64,000 nucleotides of DNA, from positions 2,418,001 through 2,482,000 of the forward strand of contig NZ_CP056087.1 in the NCBI RefSeq assembly GCF_001839655.2, written 5' to 3'. Position numbers and translations under genes: made by a program. This document shows, piece after piece, positions 27,842 to 34,527 of the stretch. This DNA comes from Pseudomonas argentinensis. GTDB lineage: Bacteria > Pseudomonadota > Gammaproteobacteria > Pseudomonadales > Pseudomonadaceae. Position 1 is the first letter of the stretch; the number at the start of each line of letters is the position of its first letter. A model generated the notes under the pieces. It had not been told where the DNA came from. It did no database searches and worked only from the letters and a program-made list of their open reading frames with translations.

Positions 27842-28617
27842 AGCCGTATCTCCACAGCTAACGGTGCATGATCCGACAGGTGCGACCAGGGGCGGGTCGA
27901 GAGCACCTGGGGGTTGTGAGTGGTCGCGTTGCGTACATAGATGCGATCCAGGCACAGCAGCGGCCAGCGCGCCGGAAAGCTCCTGGCCGGCTTGCCGTGC
28001 TCGCTGACGAACGCCTCCTTCAGGCCGCTGGCAGCCAGCAGACCGTCGGCGCGCTGGCGCCAGTCGTTGAAATCCCCGGCGACGATCACCGGGGCATCGG
28101 GCGGCAGGCGGTCGATGACCTTGCAGAGCAGGCCGAGCTGCTGCTTGCGGTGCACCTCACGCAGGCCCAGGTGGACGCAGATGGCGTGTACCTCGGCGTG
28201 GCCCGGCACGTCGAGCACCGAGTGCAGCAGGCCGCGTTGCTCCTGGGTGCCGATCGACACGTCCAGGTTCTCGTGGCGCAGGATCGGGAACTTGGAGAGC
28301 AAGGCGTTGCCATGATCGCCATGGGGGTAAACGGCGTTGCGCCCGTAGGCGAACTGCGGCCACATGCTGTCGGCGAGAAATTCGTACTGCGGCGTCGGCG
28401 GCCAGTCCTCGTAGCGTTTGGCATGGTGCTCGTGGGTGCCGTGCACCTCTTGCAGGAACACCATGTCGGCCGACAGCGTACGCACCGCGTCGCGCAGCTC
28501 CGGAAGAATGAAGCGCCGGTTCAGGGCGGTGAAACCCTTATGGGTGTTGACGGTGAGAATCTTCAGCGTATGCACCGCGCTGGCCAGCTCCGTGGGTGCC
28601 GGTTGGTGGGTGGTCAT
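27838..28617 (-). CDS. ybhP: Endonuclease/exonuclease/phosphatase family protein (YbhP-like)
   Basis: A 259-residue member of the EEP superfamily (metal-dependent phosphoesterases). Motifs in order: [12 protein letters not shown] with the Asn, VFLQEVHG with the metal-binding Glu, [10 protein letters not shown] (Asp/Asn), LDRIYVRN, and [14 protein letters not shown] with the catalytic SDH. It overlaps DUF72 upstream and clsB downstream by ATGA. Substrate unknown; the conserved link with clsB and ybhN suggests a lipid-related phosphodiester, as inference only. Confidence 0.9.
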   Translation of the reverse strand: MTTHQPAPTELASAVHTLKILTVNTHKGFTALNRRFILPELRDAVRTLSADMVFLQEVHGTHEHHAKRYEDWPPTPQYEFLADSMWPQFAYGRNAVYPHGDHGNALLSKFPILRHENLDVSIGTQEQRGLLHSVLDVPGHAEVHAICVHLGLREVHRKQQLGLLCKVIDRLPPDAPVIVAGDFNDWRQRADGLLAASGLKEAFVSEHGKPARSFPARWPLLCLDRIYVRNATTHNPQVLSTRPWSHLSDHAPLAVEIRL

Positions 28618-29525
28618 GGGGTCACTCCTGGCGACCGGCCGGGGGCGTTGGGCAATTCCCTGGCCAGGTCGAACTTCTGTAAGAGCGCGTGAGCGTCGTA
28701 GGGCGCACGTACCTTGAGATCATTGTCGAAATAGCAATACACGTCGCGCGAGGCTCGGGCGCGTGGCTTGTGGCTGTCGATCAGCCTGGCATCACCGGGC
28801 TGCTGGCCGCGGCTCCAGGTGGCGATGCGCTGGTGCCAGTGGTCGATCGCCTCTTCGTCGTAGCCGCTTTCGTAGAGCTTCTTGTTGCCATGCAGGCGCA
28901 GGTACACGAAATCACTGGTCAGGTCTTCGGCATACGGCCACTTGTTGGCACTGTCGGCGAACACCAGGGCCACCTTGTGCTTGCGCAGCAGCTTGATGAA
29001 GGCCGGGTCGCGAAAGCTGTCGTGGCGAATTTCCACGGCATGGCGCAGTTTCTGGTGGTGGGGCGCCTCCAGGCTGCCGTCCTGGAGACGATCAGCGTGC
29101 TTGGCGCTGCGCAGGGCCTGTTCGGTGTCCTGTGGCAGCAGGGCGAGGAAGTCGGCGAAGCGCTGCTCGTCGAAGGCCATGCTCGGCGGAAATTGCCAGA
29201 GGATCGGCCCTAGCTTGGCACCCAGCTGCAGCGGGCCGGAGGCGAAGAAATTGGCAATGGGCGTGGCCACGTCGTCGAGGCGGCGGATATGGGTGATGTA
29301 GCGCGGCGCCTTGACTGCGAAACAGAAGCCCTCGGGCGTTTCGCCCGCCCAGCCGGCATAGCGCTCGGGCGTCTGCAGGGCGTAGAAGGAGCCATTGATC
29401 TCGATGCTGCTGACTGCTCGCGAGGCGAATGCCAACTCCTCGCGCTGCTTCAGCCCTTCGGGGTAGAAGTCGCCGCGCCAGGGCGCGTAGCGCCAGCCGG
29501 AAATACCGATATGAATACGCTTCAC
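28614..29525 (-). CDS. DUF72 (YecE-like) protein
   Basis: A 303-residue DUF72 protein with a TIM-barrel-like fold. Family hallmarks: [20 protein letters not shown] at the N-terminus, [55 protein letters not shown], and YCYFDNDLK near the end. The start is GTG 29525, preceded by AGGTAGG. It leads the ybhP-clsB-ybhN operon. The biochemical function of DUF72 is not known. Confidence 0.92.
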   Translation of the reverse strand: MKRIHIGISGWRYAPWRGDFYPEGLKQREELAFASRAVSSIEINGSFYALQTPERYAGWAGETPEGFCFAVKAPRYITHIRRLDDVATPIANFFASGPLQLGAKLGPILWQFPPSMAFDEQRFADFLALLPQDTEQALRSAKHADRLQDGSLEAPHHQKLRHAVEIRHDSFRDPAFIKLLRKHKVALVFADSANKWPYAEDLTSDFVYLRLHGNKKLYESGYDEEAIDHWHQRIATWSRGQQPGDARLIDSHKPRARASRDVYCYFDNDLKVRAPYDAHALLQKFDLARELPNAPGRSPGVTP

Positions 29526-29587
29526 CGCAGCCTACCTGCAGCCGGCGGGCCAACGCGCAGATGCGGATGTGCTTGCCGGCTCATCGG

Positions 29588-30001
29588 TCAGTGCGCGCCG
29601 GTAACGCGGCGCAGCAGCTCGGCGCTGGCCCGCGGGTCGTCGCTCAGGGCCAGGTTGCCCAGCGACACCACGCCCACCAGGCGCTTGTCGCGGTTGAGCA
29701 CCGGCAGGCGGCGCAGCTGGTTGTCGCCCATGTTGCGGGCCACCTCGCGCACGTCTTCATCCTCGAAGCAGTAGCGGATCTCGCCGCTCATCACCTCGGA
29801 TATCGGCGTTTCGCCCGGCATGCCGGTGGCCACGGCGCGCACGGTAATGTCGCGGTCGGTGATCATGCCGACCAGGCGGTCGTCCTGATTGACGAGCAGG
29901 GCGCCGCAATCGATGCGCGCCATCATGGCGGCCGCTTCGTGGATGGTCTGGCTGGGCGTGATGGTCTGCACGCCCCGGGTCATGATATCGCTGACTTTCA
30001 T
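29588..30001 (-). CDS. CBS-domain protein
   Basis: A 137-residue protein made of two CBS domains (about residues 8-60 and 72-125: MKVSDIMTRGVQTITPSQTI... GMITDRDITVRAV, then ISEVMSGEIRY... RLPVLNRDKRLVGVVSLGNL). AGGAGG precedes the ATG at 30001; an in-frame extension upstream lacks a start signal. CBS pairs bind adenine nucleotides and act as energy or stress sensors. There is no fused effector domain, so it may act on another protein. Such genes are often stress-induced in Pseudomonas. Confidence 0.9.
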   Translation of the reverse strand: MKVSDIMTRGVQTITPSQTIHEAAAMMARIDCGALLVNQDDRLVGMITDRDITVRAVATGMPGETPISEVMSGEIRYCFEDEDVREVARNMGDNQLRRLPVLNRDKRLVGVVSLGNLALSDDPRASAELLRRVTGAH

Positions 30002-30231
30002 GCTGTCCTCCTGGCGATGGTCGCGCTGGTTCAGCGAGCGGCCCGGGCGCGACAAGCGCGCGGGCGTCGTTAAATTTCCGACTGGATGGGCCAGGAGGCG
30101 GTTCAAGGTTTTTACCGCGGGCGGCGGGTCGAGGCCCTGTCGATCCTAGAGCAGGGGCGCAGGGAGTTGCCGAATTCAACGCGGGCGCGGCAATCCAGGT
30201 GTGCACTGGTGTACGCCCGAGACAGTGCGCT

Positions 30232-30429
30232 TCAGGCGATACGCTCGCCGGCGTGTCGGTAGGCCGCGGCGCTGAACCACAGATTGGCGCCGTGCACGTG
30301 CCGCTGCCCGCCACGATGCTGATAGGCGCTCAGGTAGCGGCTTTGCACACCGTCATCGAGCTCACCCACGCGGCGAGCTCCAGGGGCCCAGACCATGTCG
30401 GCCCGCGGTTCGCGCTGGTGTAGGGACGG
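30232..30429 (-). pseudogene. Internal remnant of a family-2 glycosyltransferase
   Basis: Read on the minus strand, 65 codons ending in TGA give ...RADMVWAPGARRVG, then QSRYLSAYQHRGGQRHVHG and HGANLWFSAAAYRHAGERIA. The HVHGANLxxSAxAYRxAG pattern is the middle of the family-2 glycosyltransferase that normally follows this PIG-L/methyltransferase pair in pseudomonads. The N-terminal half with the nucleotide-sugar site and the C-terminal third are missing, and there is no start codon with a ribosome site. The match is from family memory, not a search, but the motif and the position agree. Confidence 0.7.
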
Positions 30430-30444
30430 GAATGACGGCTCCGA

Positions 30445-31071
30445 TCAAACAGGCGGTTCCATACCGCCATCCGGTGCCAGGCCCTCGCGCTGCGCCACGG
30501 AGGTGGCCTCGGTGCCCCACACCTCGAGCAGCAGGTCGGCATCTTCATGGCGCAACAGGCGCGGTAGGCCCAGGCGTTCATGCAGACGCCGGTGAACCTG
30601 ATCGCCGTTCAACGGGCAGTCGGCGATCGGCCAGCGCCAATGGCAGGCGAGCAGGTTGCCGCCGGTGTTGAGGGCGGCCCTGGCAGAGTCGATCAAACGA
30701 TCCAGATCCTGCTCGTCGAGGTAGCAGCACAGCTCGCTGAGCACGATCAGGTCGAAGCGCCCGGCCGGCCATTGCGTCGGCAGGCGGGTCTGGATCAGGC
30801 GTACGTTGCTGCGGTGCGCCAGGCGATTGCGCGCCAACTCCAGGGCAATGGCCGAGGTGTCGCTGCACAGCAGACGAGTGCAGCGCTCGGCCAGACGGGC
30901 GCTGAGTTCGCCATTGGCGCAGCCTGGCTCGAAGATGCTGCCGTAGTGGCTGCGTGGCAGGGCGGCGAGGGTCAGGTTGCGCTTGCGCTGCTCGTACCAG
31001 CGCTCGCGAAACGTCCAGGGATCTTCGCTGCCCCTGTAGAGTTTCTCGAAATAATTGTCGGCGACGCTCAT
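30445..31071 (-). CDS. SAM-dependent methyltransferase (NodS-like)
   Basis: A 208-residue class I methyltransferase. SAM motif I is IFEPGCANGELSARLAE at about residue 46; motif II/III region DLIVLSELCCYLDEQDL follows; GGNLLACHWRWPIADCPLNG and the start YFEKLYRGSEDPWTF are typical of NodS-like enzymes that act after N-deacetylation. The ATG overlaps the PIG-L stop by ATGA. The C-terminus (APDGGMEPPV) may be altered, since the following glycosyltransferase is only a remnant and the junction lies just past this stop. Substrate unknown, probably a sugar or glycolipid. Confidence 0.88.
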   Translation of the reverse strand: MSVADNYFEKLYRGSEDPWTFRERWYEQRKRNLTLAALPRSHYGSIFEPGCANGELSARLAERCTRLLCSDTSAIALELARNRLAHRSNVRLIQTRLPTQWPAGRFDLIVLSELCCYLDEQDLDRLIDSARAALNTGGNLLACHWRWPIADCPLNGDQVHRRLHERLGLPRLLRHEDADLLLEVWGTEATSVAQREGLAPDGGMEPPV

Positions 31072-31826
31072 AGGAACACCACCTCGAACGGCTGCTGCAG
31101 GCGTTCCACTGCCGTGCTGGACAGCACCGGCGCGTGACCGCTGTCAGGGTCGTCATAAAGCTGGCTGGCAAAGGCCTGGATGGCATGACGCTTGCGCGCC
31201 TGCATCCATTTGTCGAGCTGCAGCTTGCGGGCCCGCTCCCAGGGAATACGCGGATCCTCCGGGCTCGCCCAGTGCCAGGTCCAGATGGGAATCTCGTGGG
31301 CACGGGCGCCGCATTCCAGGGCTGCGGTCAGGGCGGCGCGGCCAACCGCCTCGTTGTCTGCATGGCCATCTTCGCGCCAGGTGGCGAACACCACGTCGCT
31401 GGGCTGCAGGTAGGTCTTCAGAAAGTCACGCAGCTGCGCCTCGGCAGCGGCAACACCGGCATCAGGAAAGCCACCGTGTACCCATTGCACCTGGTTGGGA
31501 CGTAGGCCAAGGCGCTTGAGGGCATCGGCGCTTTCCTGGGGGCGCACGATACTCAGGCGTTGCGGTGTCCAGTAGCACGAGCCTGGGTGGCTGGCGGCAC
31601 CGTCTGTAACCGAGATCAGCAGGATCTGCCGCTGTGCCTGGGCCAGCAGCTGCAGCAGGCCGCCGCTGCCGAGGATCTCGTCGTCCGGGTGCGGGGCGAT
31701 GATCACCGCACGGCAGCCTTCGGGCACCAGCTGCGTGCACTGGATATCGGCCACCTGGGCCAGGCGCCGCGAGGCTTTCCAGGCTTGCGGCGAGGTGCCC
31801 TGGCCCTGGATCGGGTTGGTGTTCAT
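31068..31826 (-). CDS. PIG-L family deacetylase
   Basis: A 252-residue LmbE/PIG-L zinc deacetylase of N-acetylglucosamine-type substrates. The metal motif AVIIAPHPDDEILGSGGLL lies at about residue 45, and TWREDGHADNEAVGRAA provides the distal His. The ATG at 31826 overlaps the stop of the acyl-CoA dehydrogenase stub (ATGA), and its own stop overlaps the methyltransferase start. Together with that gene and two decayed neighbours it forms a cassette that usually has four genes; the product is unknown, and whether the pathway still works here is doubtful. Confidence 0.9.
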   Translation of the reverse strand: MNTNPIQGQGTSPQAWKASRRLAQVADIQCTQLVPEGCRAVIIAPHPDDEILGSGGLLQLLAQAQRQILLISVTDGAASHPGSCYWTPQRLSIVRPQESADALKRLGLRPNQVQWVHGGFPDAGVAAAEAQLRDFLKTYLQPSDVVFATWREDGHADNEAVGRAALTAALECGARAHEIPIWTWHWASPEDPRIPWERARKLQLDKWMQARKRHAIQAFASQLYDDPDSGHAPVLSSTAVERLQQPFEVVFL

Positions 31827-32047
31827 AGCACCCAACTTCCTTGTAGGTCCTGTGCGGCGACCGTGGCCAGCGCCTGCCAAGGTTGCAGGGGCTGGCCACC
31901 GCCGGGCGGGGGTAATGGGGCGAGGCCCTCGTTGCACAACCGTCGCAGGCTGCGCACCAGGGCCTCGGGGTGATGCAGGGTGGGGCGCGGCCACTCGTCG
32001 AGCAGGGCGCCAAGGCGCCCCAGCAGACGAGTACCGCTCCCGGTCAT
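31823..32047 (-). pseudogene. N-terminal stub of an acyl-CoA dehydrogenase-like gene
   Basis: A 74-residue frame starting MTGSGTRLLGRLGALLDEW, overlapping the glgX stop by ATGA and the PIG-L start by ATGA. The segment PPPGGGQPLQPWQALATVAA followed by QDL resembles the N-terminus of the acyl-CoA dehydrogenase-type gene that precedes PIG-L in other pseudomonads, where the protein continues for several hundred residues. Here it stops abruptly after QGSWVL. The simplest reading is an in-frame deletion of the rest of the gene. It could still be translated as a short peptide that couples glgX to PIG-L. Family assignment is from memory and needs a search. Confidence 0.55.
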
Positions 32048-34176
32048 GCCACGTTTTCCTTCTGCAACTCGAACAGCACCAGCGAGCGGTGGGTGACGAT
32101 GAACTCGTCACCGAACTGGAAGACTTCGTCGTCTTCCGGCTCATCGACACGGTTGGTATCGAGCATGCAAGTCCAGTGACTGCCCTGGGCCACTTCCGGC
32201 AGGCGGAAATTGACCACGTCATGGTGCGAGTTGACCACCAGCAGCAAGGTCGCATCGGCACCGCTGCGGCGGATGCCGGTGGGCTGGGCGCGGCCATCGA
32301 GCAGCATGCCCATGCAACGCGCATGGGGGTCGTGCCAGTTGTCCTCGCTCATCTCCTCGCCGTTGGGCGCCAGCCAGGTGACGTCCTTGACGCCCAGTTC
32401 CTCGTTGTAGGCACCGACGAAGAAACGGCCACGGCGCAGGATCGGATAGTTCATGCGCAGCTTGATCACCCGGGTGACGAACGCCTGCAACTGCTTGCCA
32501 CGCTCGCCCAGATCCCAGTTGATCCAGCCGATTTCGCTGTCCTGGCAGTAGGCGTTGTTGTTGCCGTGCTGGGTACGCGCGAACTCGTCACCGGCCACCA
32601 GCATCGGCGTGCCCTGGGCGAGCACCAGGGTGGCCATGAAGTTGCGCATCTGGCGGAAGCGCAGGTCGTTGATGGCCTCGTCTTCGGTCGGGCCTTCGAC
32701 GCCGTGGTTCCAGGACATGTTGTTGCTGCTGCCGTCCTGGTTGTTCTCGTCGTTGTCCTCGTTGTGCTTGTCGTTGTAGGAGACCAGGTCATTGAGGGTG
32801 AAACCGTCGTGGGCGGTGATGAAGTTCACCGACGAGAACGGCCGACGACCACGCTGGTTGTACAGATCCCCCGAGGCGGTCAGGCGGCTGGCCAGTTCGG
32901 CCAGCTGGCCTTCGTCGCCTTTCCAGAAGCTGCGCACGTTGTCGCGGAACTTGTCGTTCCACTCCGCCCAGCCCGGCGGGAAGCCGCCCACCTGGTAGCC
33001 GCCGGGGCCGCAGTCCCAGGGTTCGGCGATCAGCTTGACCTTGCTCAGCACCGGGTCCTGGCGGCAGGCGACCAGGAAGCTGTGGCGCTCGTCGTAGCCG
33101 TCGTGGTGGCGGGCGAGAATGGTCGCCAGGTCGAAGCGGAAGCCATCCACGCCCATCTCGGTGGCCCAGTAGCGCAGCGAGTCGGTGACCATCTGCAGCA
33201 CGCAGGGGTGGCTCAGATCCAGGGTGTTGCCGGTGCCCGAGTCGTTGATGTAATAGCGTTTGTCATCGGGCATCAGCCGGTAGTAGCTGGCGTTATCGAT
33301 GCCGCGCATCGACAGGGTCGGGCCCAGCTCGTTGCCTTCGGCGGTGTGGTTGTAGACCACGTCGAGAATCAGCTCGAGGCCGGCGTCGTGCAGGTGCGCG
33401 GCCATCTCCTTGAATTCGTTGATATGGCCGCTGGCCAGGTAGCGCGGGTGCGGGGCGAAGAAACCTATGCTGTTGTAGCCCCAGTAGTTGTTCATGCCCT
33501 TTTCCAGCAGGTGCTGGTCGTTGACGAAGGCATGGATGGGCAGCAATTCCACCGACGAGACGCCAAGCTTGCGGATGTGCTTGATCACGTCGGCGTTCAT
33601 CAGCCCGGCGAAGGTGCCGCGCTTGTCCTCGGCCACCGACGGATGGCGCATGGTCAGGCCGCGCAGGTGGGCTTCGTAGAACACCGTCTTGTCCCAGTCG
33701 ACGCGGTGGCTGCGGTGCTTGCCCCAGGTATAGGCCGGGTCGATGACCTTGCACTTGGGCACGAAGGGCGCGCTGTCACGCTCGTCGAAGCTGAGGTCGC
33801 CATCGGGATGGCCGATCTCGTAGCCGAACAGCGCTTCGGACCATTTCAGCTCGCCGACCAGTTGCTTGGCATAAGGGTCGATCAGCAGCTTGTTGGGGTT
33901 GAAGCGGTGACCGGCTTCCGGCTCGTAAGGGCCGTACACCCGGTAACCGTAGATCAGCCCCGGGTGTGCATCGGGCAGATAGCCATGCCAGATCTCGTCG
34001 GTGTACTCCGGCAATTCGATGCGCTCGATCTCTTCCAGACCATCGGGATCGAAAATGCACAGCTCGACCTTGGTGGCATGAGCCGAGAAGAGCGCGAAGT
34101 TGACGCCCAAACCATCCCAGGTCGACCCCAACGGAAAGGGTTGACCTTCGGTTATACGCGAGCGTGGTTGACTCAT
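32044..34176 (-). CDS. glgX: Glycogen debranching enzyme (isoamylase type)
   Basis: A 710-residue GH13_11 enzyme that hydrolyses alpha-1,6 branches of limit glucan in the cytoplasm. N-terminal carbohydrate-binding module (GLGVNFALFSAHATKVELCI), then the barrel with VYNHTAEGNELGPTLS, MGVDGFRFDLATILAR (nucleophile Asp), VKLIAEPWDCGPGGYQVG (acid Glu), and FITAHDGFTLNDLVSYN. The N-rich stretch HNEDNDENNQDGSSNN is usual for the family. It begins 18 bases after the DUF2934 stop, with GGGAGG before the ATG. It debranches glucan so that TreY can act. Confidence 0.97.
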   Translation of the reverse strand: MSQPRSRITEGQPFPLGSTWDGLGVNFALFSAHATKVELCIFDPDGLEEIERIELPEYTDEIWHGYLPDAHPGLIYGYRVYGPYEPEAGHRFNPNKLLIDPYAKQLVGELKWSEALFGYEIGHPDGDLSFDERDSAPFVPKCKVIDPAYTWGKHRSHRVDWDKTVFYEAHLRGLTMRHPSVAEDKRGTFAGLMNADVIKHIRKLGVSSVELLPIHAFVNDQHLLEKGMNNYWGYNSIGFFAPHPRYLASGHINEFKEMAAHLHDAGLELILDVVYNHTAEGNELGPTLSMRGIDNASYYRLMPDDKRYYINDSGTGNTLDLSHPCVLQMVTDSLRYWATEMGVDGFRFDLATILARHHDGYDERHSFLVACRQDPVLSKVKLIAEPWDCGPGGYQVGGFPPGWAEWNDKFRDNVRSFWKGDEGQLAELASRLTASGDLYNQRGRRPFSSVNFITAHDGFTLNDLVSYNDKHNEDNDENNQDGSSNNMSWNHGVEGPTEDEAINDLRFRQMRNFMATLVLAQGTPMLVAGDEFARTQHGNNNAYCQDSEIGWINWDLGERGKQLQAFVTRVIKLRMNYPILRRGRFFVGAYNEELGVKDVTWLAPNGEEMSEDNWHDPHARCMGMLLDGRAQPTGIRRSGADATLLLVVNSHHDVVNFRLPEVAQGSHWTCMLDTNRVDEPEDDEVFQFGDEFIVTHRSLVLFELQKENVA

Positions 34177-34194
34177 TCTGGGAGGCTCCTGATA

Positions 34195-34527
34195 TCAGGC
34201 CTTGGGCTTCTTGGCGGCAGGCTTGGCGATGGTGCTGGATTTGGCCTTGGCGGGTGCCTTGGCAGGTTTGAGCAGGGCAGGTTTCTCGGCTTCGGCCTTG
34301 GGCGCTGACTTGCTGGTGCGGGATTTGATCGGTGCGGCAGTGGCTACCTCACCCGCGGCGGCCTTGGGCTTGCTCGCGCGCTTGGGCGCGGCCTTGCCGG
34401 GCGTCTGCTCGGCTTCGACCAGCTTGGTGGCCATTTCCCAGTGGCGTTTGGCCTGGCCATGGGGTTTCCCTTCGGATTCCCAGATCTGATAGGCGAACTC
34501 ACGGATACGGTCTTCTTTTGCGCTCAT
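34195..34527 (-). CDS. DUF2934 protein with histone H1-like basic tail
   Basis: A 110-residue protein. Residues 1-40 (EDRIREFAYQIWESEGKPHG) form the short DUF2934 helix-turn unit found in stress loci. The rest is a low-complexity Ala/Lys/Pro tail (KAAPKRASKPKAAAG, then AKAPAKAKSS and AKPAAKKPKA) like histone H1 or AlgP tails, so nucleic-acid binding is possible. Its ATG overlaps the treY stop by ATGA and glgX follows after 18 bases. No enzymatic role is suggested by the sequence. Confidence 0.85.
   Translation of the reverse strand: MSAKEDRIREFAYQIWESEGKPHGQAKRHWEMATKLVEAEQTPGKAAPKRASKPKAAAGEVATAAPIKSRTSKSAPKAEAEKPALLKPAKAPAKAKSSTIAKPAAKKPKA

Noticed and set aside
31699..34308. An open frame of about 870 codons on the plus strand opposite glgX
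   Set aside because: Val/Ala/His-rich low-information sequence, a typical antisense shadow; glgX is complete on the other strand.
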